64,000 bases of DNA from Paramecium octaurelia (Eukaryota > Ciliophora > Oligohymenophorea > Peniculida > Parameciidae): NCBI GenBank assembly GCA_905182995.1, contig CAJJDP010000081.1:63466-127465 (forward strand), read 5' to 3'. Below the pieces are notes generated by a model, which saw nothing but the letters and a program-made list of their open reading frames with translations, did not search any database and was not told where the DNA came from. Made by a program: the position numbers and the translations under genes. Shown piece by piece: positions 1-12,066 of this stretch. Position 1 is the first letter of the stretch. Each line of letters begins with the position of its first letter.

Positions 1-1
1 G

Positions 2-388
2 GAGTGTTCAACTGAATAGAAATAAAAATGCAATTTTCTATTTAGAAAGCTGTTGGCTATTAAGGCAAAAGCCTTCTATTCTTTCGCACCCAAATCAATC
101 AGAGATCAATTGAATCAATGGATTGATTAATTGAATAATTACTATGAGAAGGTGCAGTTTAGTTTAAATTTTACATTGGACAACACCTTTTAAATCTTCT
201 TCAACTCTTTGTTGGAAGATTAGGGTAAATTATTGAGTATGTATTTGGTGAGTCTAATGAGTCAAATAATTCTGAAAGAATAGAACTCAGATTTCGAAAC
301 ATTGATTGATATTCTTTAAGATAATGTTAAACATCAAAATGATCCGTTTCTATTTGCAAGGAAATGGTCACACAATCAATAAAAATGA
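2..388 (+). CDS. C-terminal part of an unknown protein (5' end outside window)
   Basis: An open frame in the ciliate code runs from the window edge to TGA at 386-388 and gives about 128 residues. It is rich in Leu, Phe, Asn and Gln, with amphipathic, helix-like stretches (for example DQLNQWIDQLNNYYEKVQ) and a basic tail. No family motif is recognised. The frame contains many TAA/TAG codons and no TGA until the end, as expected for a real ciliate exon. It lies 70 bp upstream of the next gene on the same strand. The 5' end, any introns and the function cannot be judged from this piece. Confidence 0.6.
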
Positions 389-458
389 TTTTTCTATTTT
401 ATTATAGTTGAATTATAGACATACTATAATATTCAAAAATTTATTTATTTTTATTAAT

Positions 459-1314
459 ATGGGAACTTGTTAATCTTAAAAACATACGAGTAATCCAGTC
501 AAAAAAAAAGATTAAACTACTATCAGTTCTTAATTTACTACCATAAGGGAGTTGATTTACTTTTTCGATTAGATTAGTTTAGAAAAATTAAATTTCCCAG
601 ATTTATCAGCTTTTTTATCAAAGCATATAGACAAAAATAGAATTGTAAATGAGGGTAAAACTTGGGTAGCAATTAATGAAGTTAAAACTATTTTAAACAA
701 CAAAACTATTATTTTGATAAGGAACTTTAATCCAGAAACTGATGCAGCCATCCAATTAATTTATTTGCTGAAACAATTAATAGAAGTTTCCTTGGGAGCC
801 TAAGAACTTTAAATTAGTTTCAATGAAAATTCTGTCGAACTTTTTCATTACTATCAAGCTCAACTGGTCTAAGTAATTTTTATTACCAATTCCCTAGGTC
901 TCCATTGAAGTATTATTAGCAGTTAATACATTAATAAATAAATAGGAGCAATGGTGGAAAGATAGTTATTTCAGTTGGCGCAGCAGTTATATTTAATCGA
1001 TGTTTAAAATCAAATAGCCTATAGTAGAAAAGATAGATCTAATTTAGCCATTTTATGAATTTATCGCCTTGTTAAAACAATGTGCTAAGCAAATCTGTAA
1101 TCAATAAAAGTCGCCTGACCTAATTGAAATCGACATTAAAGCACAATAAGAAGTCTTAGAATAATTCTACAGCTAAATTAGAACAGGCTTTTTATAAAAT
1201 TGTTCAACACATTATGAAAGCATTAATTGGGAGCGGCAAAATGCCTCAAAAACAATAGGGTAAAAACTCTAAATTTATAATCTCTATATTAAAAAGAAAA
1301 ACTATACTGCTTGA
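459..1314 (+). CDS. Unknown protein with a likely N-myristoylated terminus
   Basis: The spliced product is 276 residues. A single 25-nt intron at 873-897 (GTAATT...CCTAG) restores the frame; the exons are 138 and 139 codons. The protein starts MGTCQSQK, so Gly2 followed by Cys4 suggests N-myristoylation and perhaps palmitoylation, which would put it on the cytosolic face of a membrane. The rest is Gln-rich and probably helical, with Trp-containing segments (QWWKDSYFSW) in the second half. No catalytic motif or membrane span is visible and the family is not recognised. The lipid anchor is inferred from the N-terminus only. Stop is TGA at 1312-1314. Confidence 0.75.
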
Positions 1315-1406
1315 TTCTATAAATTATTTAAAATATTACTATTCTCAAGTAACTTCTTGATATTTTTGTAATTTTCAAAAATTATTATATAATAATAAAA
1401 ATAATT

Positions 1407-2200
1407 ATGATGAAAAATCGGTTTATCTGATACTCCAAAATAGAAACAAACAAAATTATCTATCATTTTGAATGTCATCCACAACATTCTAAGGTTTCTG
1501 TTCCCCGCTTTCTATTACCTCCTGATCACCAAATCCATGATTATTTTAAAATGTGTATGATTTACTTGGAATTAAATATTATCTTAAGAAATATGATTTT
1601 CATAAAGTTCTCTCTTGAAAAATCAAAAATTAATAATACTGCTTTACATTCCCTGTAAATGACTATCCTTAAGAAATAAGAAATATACCTATAGACAATC
1701 GATCTATATTTTTCTTATTCAGCAGTGTCCAAATTATAAAAGAACATATCATTTCTAAGAAATTAATGGTATAAAAATCCAATAGTGGTTTCAGGTTGTG
1801 AATTTTATCTAAAAGGATTTAACTCATTCTCCTCATTTATCTCTGGAATGAAATAAAACTCATTCAATTACAAATTTTTAAGTTATCTTAAACCAGCCTA
1901 CTGGTAAATAAAATGAATCCTAAATTACAAAGCAAATTTATGCTCTAAATTAATGAATTTGATGAATCTATTAAAGACCCTTAAATAGTTGTTAAATTAT
2001 CAAATAAAGTAGATGATATTCAAAAGATAATAATTATAATAACAAAATAGAAAATATGAATTTATAAATTTGCCTATCAAAAGTTCAAGGCTGCATATTA
2101 AAATTTGTGATTTCTTTAAATTTAAAACGAATATGATGAATACTGAATTCACAAGATTGATGATTATGGCTTGGGAAAATATGATTTAAATTTTTATTAA
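1407..2200 (+). pseudogene. Coding-like stretch with in-frame TGAs, possibly a decayed gene
   Basis: From ATG 1407 one frame reads seven codons, hits TGA at 1428-1430, then stays open to TGA at about 1914. The open part has a protein-like composition (for example HFECHPQHSKVSVPRFLLPP and NQWYKNPIVVSGCEFYLKGF). A second frame starts at ATG 1913 and stays protein-like up to 2185 but contains three TGAs. No short GT..AG intron I tried removes these stops while keeping the frame. It could be one or two decayed genes, upstream exons of the TBC gene that I failed to join, or sequence errors. The product is not recognised. Confidence 0.3.
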
Positions 2201-2202
2201 TA

Positions 2203-3961
2203 ATGATAAAAGAAAAAGATGAACAAATTAAAATTATGACAAACTTTTTATAGAGCAAACTCTTCATATAGAATATGAAAGGAGATATGTAAAAGAATGA
2301 GAAAAAAGGATCTTTGCTTAATGTATAAATCAAATACTTTTAATTATTTGATGAGGAATAGGAGGTAATTTAAGAATCAAATTGTAGTTAGTGAGAATTT
2401 GTACTAATCCATATAGTTGTGTGAATTCAGCCTTGAAATGTGTTTTAAGGGAAAAGGTTTAAAGTCAGTCTTTGAAGCAATTTTGGAGAGTGTTATCAAA
2501 TATAAAATATAATCAAAATTCCAACCCTTGCTATTATTAGAATTTATAGAATATTTAGCATTTTCCACCTCAATTTAAAGAAATTATCAAGAAGGATGTA
2601 GATAGAACAACTTAGGATGAGGAGTGTAAAGAAAAATTGAGCAAAGTTCTGAATGCGTATAGTGTTCGTAATGCTTAAGTAGGGTATTGCTAAGGATTTA
2701 ACTATATAGCTTATTATTTCCTTTAGCATTTCAATGAGGAGGTATGAATTAGATCTAATTTTAGGAAACCTTTTGGATTTTATGCCATTTATTTGAGACC
2801 ATCCTACCACCAAATTATTACAATAATTTATATGGAGTCTAATGCGATGATTTTATTATTAAGGATCTTTTACTGATCTTAAGGCCGTAGTTAATTAGTC
2901 ATATGCACAAATTGTAGGTTGAAACAAGCTTATTTACAATTTAATGGTTGGTTTGCTGTTTTACATTTCACAATTAACTGAGTGAGACAATTATAGACTT
3001 ACTATTACTTGATGGATCGAAAGCATTGATAAAATGTGTTCTGACTTATATAAACTTTTTAGAGCCCATTTTATTGCAATGTGAGGATATTGGCACTTTT
3101 ATCATTTCAATAGAAAACTTTATTTAGAGTTATAATGATAGAGAATAGTTTGTCAAGGAATACAACCGACTTTATATCAATAACAAAATACTGTAATTTG
3201 TTAGATAGGACTATTCAAGAAAAGTAGTTACCATGATTTAATAGAGAAGCAATTAGATTGCTTAAAAATTGGATACTTATTTATTGGATCTGAAATAAAA
3301 GAAGTGTAATTTAGAATCACCTGTGTGTCAATATATATTGGAAGCTTGGAACAGAAGTAAAAGACATCTTGATTTTATTATTATTCAAGAACAAAATATA
3401 AAGATCATTTAAGACTATGAACAAACAAAAAACAGGAAATCCATTTTAGATAACAATGATTAATTGATATTTAGATAAAAACATATATGTCAATCAGATG
3501 ATATCATATTAATTAGAGAAATCTAGTACTCTGATATATAAGATGTTGAATTTGTAAACATCAAATAAATTCAGAAAAATAATTAAGTTAGTAAGAGAGC
3601 TCGAAGTCCCATTAAGGAAATCCTTCTATTTCCATTAAAAGCATTTAATTAGAAAGAGTAGGAATAGAAATTAAAAATGAACCCCTAAAAATATAAAATA
3701 GAACCCTATTAGATCTAAAGAATAGTAAAAAGTGTTCAACCCTTACAGTCACCCAACTCTGTTTAATATAATAGAGCCAGATCTCCGCAATATAGAAGAT
3801 CTTATTAACCTAAGGATATGAGCCATTCATAGCATGCTGGATCCACCCAGAGAACATAGATTGAAGAACCACCAACGATTCGATAATCAATAACAATATA
3901 ATTTTTAGCTGAGCTCTCTAAAAACACTGGATTAATCAATCTGGAATTTGAATATTAATGA
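2203..3961 (+). CDS. TBC-domain Rab GTPase-activating protein
   Basis: About 570 residues after removing introns at 2365-2387 and 2742-2764 (23 nt each). The TBC domain spans roughly residues 85-300. It shows the arginine-finger motif IIKKDVDRTTQDE, the glutamine-finger motif YCQGFN (AQVGYCQGFNYIA) and the later TBC box around IQWLVCCF ... LLLLDGSKALIKC. TBC proteins stimulate GTP hydrolysis by Rab GTPases in membrane traffic; both catalytic fingers are present, so it should be active. The C-terminal 200 residues are Gln/Ser-rich and look disordered. The start is uncertain: ATG 2203 is the first in-frame Met after TGA 2182, but an upstream exon within 1913-2200 cannot be excluded. Confidence 0.85.
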
Positions 3962-4079
3962 TTTTTAAGTAACAAAATGATGTATTATAAAATCATACTT
4001 ATTGATATAAACTATACTAAAAATAGAGTAATTTATACCTAATCTGTATTTACTTTATCTAAAAGATACTATTGTTTTG

Positions 4080-4225
4080 AGGTGCTTTAGATTCTGTATG
4101 GAGAATTTTGTTGACTGTTTGACACTGAGTAACTTGTTGGGGCTAAGTTGAATAAGAAGAATACAATAATAATTGTTCTACACGTCAGTTATGGCTAGCT
4201 GGGGGGCATTTTTGTAGTAAAATTA
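4080..4225. other. GC-richer patch in a convergent intergenic gap
   Basis: Between the convergent TBC and HSF-like stops (3962-4259, 298 bp) lies a stretch with clearly more G/C than its surroundings and no open frame. It includes a run of six G followed by cATTTTTGt near 4200-4216, which resembles an Sm-site core. No snRNA or snoRNA family signature (U1, U2, U4, U5 or U6 motifs, box C/D pair) could be matched. It is recorded as an unexplained patch only. Confidence 0.15.
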
Positions 4226-4259
4226 TTTCTAGTCGTAAAAATAAACTTGAAATTTTATA

Positions 4260-5168
4260 TCAACACAAAATACATGGCTATTGTTTTTGGGTATAAAATT
4301 AGTATTAATTGTAGGGTAAAATTTAAGGGTATTGCGATGGCGTTCCATTTTCTAAGGATAGTAAAGTCTGTTGGAAATTCGTCTCTTCCTAACACACTTT
4401 GATTATCTCCTTGAAATTTGTTACTGTATTTTTAAGTTGATAAATCATACATATGTTTGGAAGATTGGCCAAGACATTTGTGAGCATGATGGTCACATAA
4501 TCATACTTTTTATTGAATTCTAATTATGTTTAATGAATTGTCTATAATTAAGGTATTTTTCATACTTGCAGAGTGATAAAATTTTATCTATTTAAAGTAT
4601 TTGACTAATCTATGGTTTTAGACAAATTCAATTGCATATTTTTATGACTCTCGTGAAGATCTTGGAGCAAAATTTTCATATTTTCATGTTCTTATTTATA
4701 ATAATCAAGCTCATGATTTTTTTACTCTAAAGTTTCTATTTTTAAATCTGATTCCTCTTGATTTCTACGTCTGATATACTAGATCATGTTTCTAAAGGTA
4801 AGAATTAATTTAATTATACTTTTAGCCCTTTCTGAACCACTTATGTCTAAATTCACTAGATCCATATTGATTTCTAGTCTTTTTAAAATTGTACATGTTT
4901 AGTTATCTACATAAATGTGCTCTCTTACCTTAGAAAGCTAGGATAATTTTTATGTTTAAAATAGTTGGCCAAAACTTTTGATGACAACTCATGAGGATTG
5001 TATACAATAAAGGCTGTTCCTTCCTTATTCCAGGATATGAGATTCGATAATGATTCATTCTTAAAGATGATATAGTCAAAATACTTCCAATATTTCGTAA
5101 GTTTTTATTAAAAATGAAGGCACGCTCACTTTCAGATGGGGATAGATGACGGGATCAAGAATTGACAT
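4260..5168 (-). CDS. Heat-shock-factor-type transcription factor
   Basis: 269 residues after removing four introns (5060-5084, 4907-4928, 4792-4819, 4542-4565; 22-28 nt). The HSF DNA-binding domain covers about residues 14-110: VPSFLIKTYEILE, then LISWNKEGTAFIVYNPHE, then the recognition helix NYPSFLRQLNMYNFKK and EFRHKWFRKGQ. These match the family pattern FLxKLYxxLE / ISW..xGxxFxV / FSSFVRQLNMYGF. A heptad-rich coiled coil follows (about 120-190, RRNQEESDLKIETLEQKNHE) and would trimerise the protein on heat-shock elements. The protein is short and no activation domain is obvious after the coiled coil. Every splice was confirmed by continuity of the conserved domain. Confidence 0.9.
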
Positions 5169-5583
5169 AATATTTATTTTTTTAAGGATTATTCAAGATT
5201 TTATTTCATTTAAATATCACAAAATTAGAACGAAAGATTTGCTTGGAATAACAAAGTTAAAGTTCATATTATATTGGCGAAAATTAATTGAATTATTGAA
5301 TTTCTTTTCAAAATAATTTGATTTTGGAGAGAGATGTTAAATTTTTAACAACCATGTGTTGATAACCAATACTTATTTGGTGATTAGGATTTAAATATTG
5401 AAATTAATTAAAGTTGATAAAAATGAAATTATGGCAATGTTATTGAATTTAGAGAAATTTATTATTTAGAAATTACAAAATTGGTTAACTTGAATGTCTT
5501 TTATTGACTCTCTGCCATTTGAATTTATTTCCAATGACTTTTATATACTTTATTTTAAATTGACATAATATGCTTAATATATT
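5169..5583. other. Intergenic region, no convincing gene
   Basis: AT-rich DNA between the start of the HSF-like gene and the stop of the dynein light chain gene, both on the minus strand, so it should hold the HSF promoter and the Tctex 3' end. Only a 27-codon plus-strand ORF (ATG about 5334) is present; it has no supporting features. Confidence 0.5.
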
Positions 5584-6003
5584 TCATATTAACATTGCAA
5601 ATACAGATATAATAATTACAATGTCATTGATTTCTCTTTATGCACTACATATACCATCAGTGTTTGTATCAAAACTAGCACCAACTATTTATTATAATTG
5701 AATCAATACGTGCAACTGTAAATTTTGAATCATTGTTTTATTAGATGATGCAACTTACACAATACTTGAATGGCTTGTCTAATTTGCTCAAATTTCTATT
5801 TGTGTAGTCCAACAATTGATTGCTCCAACTAATAACCTTTTCTTTTGAATAAATTAAAGCGGCTGGAGGATTCTCCCCTTCTTTTAATTAGAACACAGCA
5901 TTGATTCCGTCGTCAATTGCCTTGGCTACTTCCTCTCCAATATATTCTCCTTTCTTATAATATAGAGCATCATATTTACATCTGCACCTCCATCGTCTGC
6001 CAT
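5584..6003 (-). CDS. Tctex-type dynein light chain
   Basis: 122 residues in three exons; introns at 5954-5979 (26 nt) and 5685-5709 (25 nt). The family core is plain: IGEEVAKAIDDGINAVF (dimer helix), SWSNQLLDYTNRNLSKLDKP, then FKYCVSCIIQ and the strand ASFDTNTDGICSAQ. Compare FKYIVTCVIMQ and the WDxxTDG signature of DYNLT1/Tctex1. Tctex light chains dimerise on dynein intermediate chains, in cytoplasmic dynein, in axonemal inner-arm I1 (with LC3-type chains) or in outer arms. In a ciliate any of these is possible, and the sequence alone does not separate them. The length (113-125 expected) fits. Confidence 0.92.
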
Positions 6004-6061
6004 TTTATTTTACTTATTGTTATTATAATATAAAAAGTGCAAATAAATTAGTATTTGTATA

Positions 6062-6445
6062 TGCAAACAAAACCAGATAACGACTTTAGAATTGAATAGA
6101 CTCTATTGGAGTATTCGAAAAACATGGAGAAATGTATATTCAAACAAGATAAATGATTAACCAATCTACGGTTACTACTATAAAAATGCTATGATTAAGC
6201 AACTTTAATATATTCAAGAGATTAAAATCGAATAGAACAATTAGTTGGAGGTATATAGGTTTATTTCAAATTTCACAAAATACTTTATACATTCAATTAC
6301 TAAAATTAAGTCATTCTTATTGTTAAAAAATATCAACATTGAATATTATAAGCAAAATTTAAATGTATTATCCAAAGAAGATGGCGAATAGTTTTAACCT
6401 TATTCTTTAATAGGTGGTTAATACAGAAAAATATAAAATAATTGA
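6062..6445 (+). other. Open coding-like frame without an ATG
   Basis: A TGA-free frame ends at 6443-6445 and encodes about 120 residues with a protein-like composition (LYWSIRKTWRNVYSNKIN, PIYGYYYKNAMIKQLQ). No ATG lies at its beginning; the only nearby ATG (6061) is in another frame and stops after 31 codons. I found no short intron that joins the two. The segment LELNRLYWSIRK recalls an LYR-type helix, but this is weak. It may be a broken gene, or a gene whose first exon I cannot see. Confidence 0.25.
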
Positions 6446-6881
6446 TATTCAAAAGCAGAAATTATGCCCAGCACACCAAAAATAGGCTTGGAATTATGAT
6501 ATTGTTTTCTTATAAATTATTAATATCCATTTTTCAGGATAGTTATCTTAATTCAACTTCAAGTTATTATGTCTTGCAGAGATTATATTCTGTAAAATGG
6601 TTCCATTTTTGTCCTAATGTTAGTTATTATATTTATTCACAGTGTTCTGATATTTTAAAAGGAAGCAGGAAAAAATTCTATTTTATTTACATCAATTCTT
6701 TTTACTTTTACAAATCATTTTTCTTTATAAGAATTAATTATATATATGGCTATTTTGAATCATGTTAAAACATTGTCAATTTAAACTTCACTTTAGAATT
6801 TAATGTAAATCATAGATAACTGATATTTTAATTTAAATGTATATATTTTCCCCTTAAATAAATAAGGTATATTTATTATAA
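6446..6881. other. Intergenic region with a chance-like standard-code ORF
   Basis: T-rich DNA. It holds a 108-codon frame open even in the standard code (6442-6768), very rich in Phe, Tyr, Ile and Ser. Real genes here use TAA/TAG for Gln often, so a total lack of them over 108 codons argues against coding. No motif is seen. Confidence 0.35.
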
Positions 6882-7034
6882 TCAATCATCATCTTTGTCT
6901 TCCTTTTCTGCAAATATTTCAAAAGCCTTTTTAATGGATTCCATATTTATAGCAACAGGTGGTTACAAATTGTGCTCTCTAAAATAAAATCCTAGGGGTA
7001 ATCCCATGAAGAATCCAACTGCTAAAAAAAACAT
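6882..7034 (-). CDS. Small single-pass membrane protein, 50 residues
   Basis: A 51-codon ORF beginning MFFLAVGFFMGLPLGFYF, one hydrophobic span of about 17 residues at the N-terminus, followed by a soluble tail that ends in EKEDKDDD. A short N-terminal anchor with an acidic tail is common in small mitochondrial or ER proteins, but no family is recognised. It lies 35 bp downstream of the stop of the large TmcB-like gene on the same strand and could share its 3' region. The ATG is followed directly by a run of eight T. No intron is needed. It could be a chance ORF, although the composition is convincing. Confidence 0.5.
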
Positions 7035-7069
7035 ATAATGTTATAATAATTAATATAAATTTAATTAAC

Positions 7070-10000
7070 TCATTCAAACTTTCTTAAAATATTTATAATG
7101 CTGCTATTGAATAATTATTCATTGGGAATGACAACTAGGCTTAGTTTTAGTGATCTTATGTATTTATTGGACTTCTTTATCCAAAAGTAGTGGAATATTA
7201 TATATAAAATGAAGTATAGTAATCCTGCAATGTAAATATAGAGTAACAGAATAATGAAATCAGAGTATCTGATATCTGAGATATTTTTAGTAAGAAGTTC
7301 TAAAAATCTTACAAAACATAGATACGAATCTTTGAAATGAGATAAAATTATATGATGAAACTCAATAGTTTAGTAAACACTATTGATTTCATTTTGATTT
7401 GGATTAAAATCAACATTATCAATTTCATATCCATAATTGAGTTAATAATAGCTTGATTGTATGCCCATGATTCCCAAAATTCCACTTTTTAGATAATCCA
7501 AATCATTATCGTAGTCATAATACTAGCCATATCTATTAACAAATTCAACTTGGGAAACATTATAAAACTAACAGAATGGTATTTCGTTGTAAAGTACTAA
7601 GCAAATATTTTAATCAATGAGCTTTTTAAGAGAATCAACATCCTCAGTTGGTGGTAATGTAGAAATGACATCATTAAATAAGGATTTCATGGTTTCACTG
7701 AAAGTAGTTTACAATTCAATGAACAATTAGATCATTTGATTACCATCATCAAAGCTCTTGATCTACTATTCAGAATAAATGTTATTTTCAATAAATTTGC
7801 TGTAGATTTATGGCTAAGATTTAATAATCAATCCACTAAACACAAGAATATCAATGTTAACACTAAATTTGACATATTGAGATTCCAATTTTACGATTGG
7901 GATCATCTTTTAAGTTTAGGAATCATACAATATATACAACCCCCAAATGAAGCATAAGTATATGATTAAGAAAATGACTATCTTCAATAGTTGAAATTTG
8001 AATCTAATTCTGATGTGCTTAATTCTGGAATTCAAATTTGAAGTCCGATTCGATTTACCTTGGATCAGTTTGGTTTTGTAGATGTTGTCATAATCATTCT
8101 AGAACACATAGGACCAAAAATTGATTCTTTTCCAAGAGTCTTCGCCAGCAATATTTTTTAAGGACTATAAGAGATATTGTATTTTCACAATCTCATTCAT
8201 TATTTCTTATTCCTTCACTCTTCCGACTAATAATGTGAGAGTCTAGTTTTGAATTTGGATTTTTAAGGAAAAGATGAATTAAACACAATACAGAAGTAGC
8301 ATCAAAATTGAATTAGTGATAATGGATATCAGTTGATTAGTTTATTGTAAATCTGTAATCAATTGAAATTAATTTTCCAATTCATCCATGATTTAGACTG
8401 TGATCAATCGCATGTTTTTAACATTATATCTTAAAATGGTCATTGCTTAAATATAATCTGAATTTATATCCTCATTAACTAAAATTTACTTAGTGAAGAA
8501 ATTCATATAATCTATAAATTAAGTTAGCTTTACTTCTGTGAACTTATACAATCCTTAAGATTAATTGATCTAAGGTAAGTGTTCCTCAGTTTCAATTAAG
8601 GATGGATATATTAAGGAGACATTCCCCAACATGAACTGATTTATTAAATTCATTTAATATTTGTTTTGATTTTTCTAGAACTAACTTATATTTAGGATAC
8701 TATAGTTGGAGCAAGTAGTGATCCATGCTAAGGTGGCAGTCTTAGAATAATATCTATTTAAATTCATAGGGACTTTCATATTCGAAGTTATTGTTTGAAA
8801 GGTCTAATACCCTGCATAGAGTTTTACACTATTAAAGATGCATAGAAACAAATTAACTGTTACAGTGAGCATGCATATCAAGATTATGGCCTTAACGTTG
8901 TTGGAATATTTAATTTTATTTTAAAACAGATTATTAAAGTAAGTGCTAGTTCTGCTTGATTATCTTGAAATGCCACTCGATTGACTTTGATTGATAGCCA
9001 TTTCCATTTCACTGATATTTCGTTTTTAGTTCTTAACACTTTATTGATGAGGTTGTATGCTATCGTTTTCTTTACAAAATTACAACCGATTTGATTGAGG
9101 AGGAGAAAAGAAATCTTCTTACTTTTCATCAGAACTAGAGGATGAATTCTCTCCTCCTGCAAAATCATTTATTTGACTCTAAATCTCAGGTTTAAGGAAG
9201 ATAACTCTCTTGCTGGAGTTCCCCCCATTGGTTTCAAGTCTAATATTTTCAGTAGTATTGGTGTTGGATTTGCCAACTTGACATACATTGATTTCATCAA
9301 ACTCAGTTTGATTTTCGATTCTCTACATGAATTGACTTTAAATTCGTATTGATTATTTCATTTATGATTCTAGATCTTTAAACACAGCCTCACTTCCAGC
9401 TTTTTTATCGTAGTTTTTTCTATAATCAATGATTTCTAGTATGTAGAATCCTTTCACTTTTTCATTCTGTATAGGGTAGTACTGGAGTTGAAACTTTATG
9501 AAGTAGGTGACATAGATATCAAGCTACAAATAATCAGAAGAAGAATTACATTATTATAGATAAATTTGATGGCACTTTTAGCGAATTCTTCATTTAATAA
9601 GCTTCGGTCTATTTCTGTAAACATTCTTCTTCTCAAAATAGCCTTTACATTATTATTGGTGAGTTCAGAACAATTAGTGTAACTGGATGCATACAAAGCA
9701 GGATCTGTGACTGTGTGTTTAGTAAACTTCTTTGCTTGTCTTGAGAAATCATCATGAAATTCCATCAGATTCTGAATAATTATAAACTGTGTGTCCTCTA
9801 AGAACTATACAAGCTAATTATGCTATTTCTGTTATTGATATTCTTATATGATATTAAAGATTTCAGGCATAAAGTAATATATGTACATTTGCTTGGTTAA
9901 CTCTTCTTAATCTATTTTATTAACCTTCTAATTATCTCTGATTAGGATTTCATAAAATTGCTAAGTAATTCCTTAGATGTGACCTTGATCATCAAATAGA

Positions 10001-11958
10001 ATAAAATCCTATTGTTTTTGACCTTAATACATCACTCCTTTTATTACAAAGTCATCCACGAAGTTGAAATCATTAGAAAATTTTAATTGTAATGGCATTA
10101 TAAAATAGTCTCTATTTTTACCAAAGACAGTCTTAAATTGGACAAAAAAAGGAGAATGTCCCTTTTTTAAAAATTCTGTTAACATTTCATTATGTATATT
10201 GCTAATGAAATCAGGTATAATTTGATTGACTGATAATAATGCATTATATTCAGAGCTTTTGTGATAACCAAAGAGACTGCCAATCTTTTGTTTGTTCTTA
10301 TTCAATATTTCTCCTTACTTCTTTACCAGACTGACAGCAATCACTGAGATCTTGTCTGTAATCAAGGCCAAAGAGGTTAATTCATTTTATTTGAGGGTTT
10401 ATTCGAAGTAATACACAATTTAAATTTACTTCTCACACAGATAACTGTTCAATTAATCATTCATAATCAAAGAATAGTATAAGGATAATATTCTTAGATG
10501 ATAAATATTATTGATTAAAGTTATGCTTAATTCATTAATTTCTCTTTCAAAGATATTAGCTAGCATCTTTCTGACTTGATCAATGAGTGATGAAAAATTG
10601 ACTAATTTCATTTGTAGGTAGTATATGTTTTTGAACCCTCTGATTTGAGACTACCAAATATCTATTTTTTTGTTAATCAATTGAGCAATTAAGGGAATTA
10701 ACTCAATTTCCTATTGTTCAAATTCAACCAAGTCTTTGGATGTCAAATAAGTATATTTGTTCCAATTTTATGCAACATTCGTACTGTAAAGAACCTGTTA
10801 GATCTCTTTCTCTATGTTTTTTGTAATGTCAAGGACCATCAATTTGAAATACCAACTCTGAGTGTGTCCATTGAATATCTGATACTGTTTAATCTTCATC
10901 AAACTCAAGGAATACTGTTTCTTTATGAATGCGATATAGCTGATTTTATAAAGGAATAGGGATTCATCTTCATTTTAGAATATCCTTGAAATTAAGCACT
11001 CTAAAATATGGGAATATACTTATGCCTCATTAAAATAAATCATTACTTAGCACTTCTATTCGCAATACTTTTGGTGCAAATTGATCACGTTGCAACTCAA
11101 AAAGGGTTGATAGATGTTCGTCTACTCCTTCTGTTGTTCCTTGAGGTACAGAATTATTTTGAAGTAAAGAGACTGTTGCTCTTATGAAATTGCTTAGGAA
11201 AAGAGATGGAAGCAATTATTATAGAGAAGAACTCGAAAAATCTATCTGCTAGCAAAATATCCCAATACGCCCAGGATCAACTCATATATAACGACTGCTT
11301 GTTCAAATTGGAGTGATGCATCCAGAAGCCTTATTATGGTGCATACTATTTTAATGGAATTGAAACAAAACTATAATTAATTGTCAGACAAACTGTAAGG
11401 GTAATAGTAGAGGATATCAGCTGTCTCCGATATTGTCCATAGTAAGGCACTTATCAAGGTTATGATGTACATCGTATTGTCTTGATCACTATTGTAAAAA
11501 TAAAATAAAATTGTTGTAAACTTCAGTATTTGAGACAGCAATCCTATTATCGTGAGATCTCTGCACAGCACAGTTTAACTCAGATAAGTGTTCCTCATAA
11601 ACAAGAGACTTATAAATGACTGAATAAATATTATTATTATGGTTATGGTCCCAAGCATTTGTTCAAATAAATTATTTTCTTCTTTTATCAGTGTATGCGC
11701 AGTTATGGAGATTTATAAATAGCAGAAAAATTGCGGAAGTACTCCTATGTATATCAGTATCACCTATTTAACGACAGCCATTTAATTTAAATTGAAGCAA
11801 CTTAGTATTAGTAGGTAGGTTAAGATTGCAAAGCTTATAAAACTAGAGAAATAGCCTAAAAAGATTGGAATACTATCATAATCCAATAACGACGCTTTCA
11901 TTATGGTGATCAGCGAATTCAAGTGAAAACTGTCTAGTTTAACATTGTAAGAAGCCAT
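7070..11958 (-). CDS. TmcB-like giant PAS membrane protein 1
   Basis: 1620 residues with a single 26-nt intron (9524-9549). The first 300 residues hold several hydrophobic spans (for example YFSSFISFAILTYLLILSCF). A long soluble helical region follows, then a PAS-like segment around residues 560-690 (GSLFGYHKSSEYNALLSVNQ, FFVQFKTVFGKNRDYFIMPL). The C-terminal third has further spans separated by a large loop (YSNNVKAIILICMLTVTVNL near residue 990; FQLLKIVIFLIIYLCFIWGL) and a last span before a short tail. This layout matches the ciliate/Dictyostelium tiny-macrocysts-B (TmcB-like) family, whose biochemical role is unknown. It is more divergent than the two copies at 22-32 kb and shares none of their intron positions. 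Confidence 0.75.
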
Positions 11959-12066
11959 AATTATAGAAAAATACTAAGTTAACTGCAATATCCGAAATAT
12001 GATCAACTGACTCATCTATTAATTAATCTAAAGTATTTCACCATTCAAGAGCTAACTAATTTACTA

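Noticed and set aside
6442-6768. 108-codon ORF open in the standard code, as a gene
   Set aside because: It contains none of the TAA/TAG glutamine codons that real genes here use heavily, is dominated by Phe/Tyr/Ile from T-rich DNA, and has no motif or intron.
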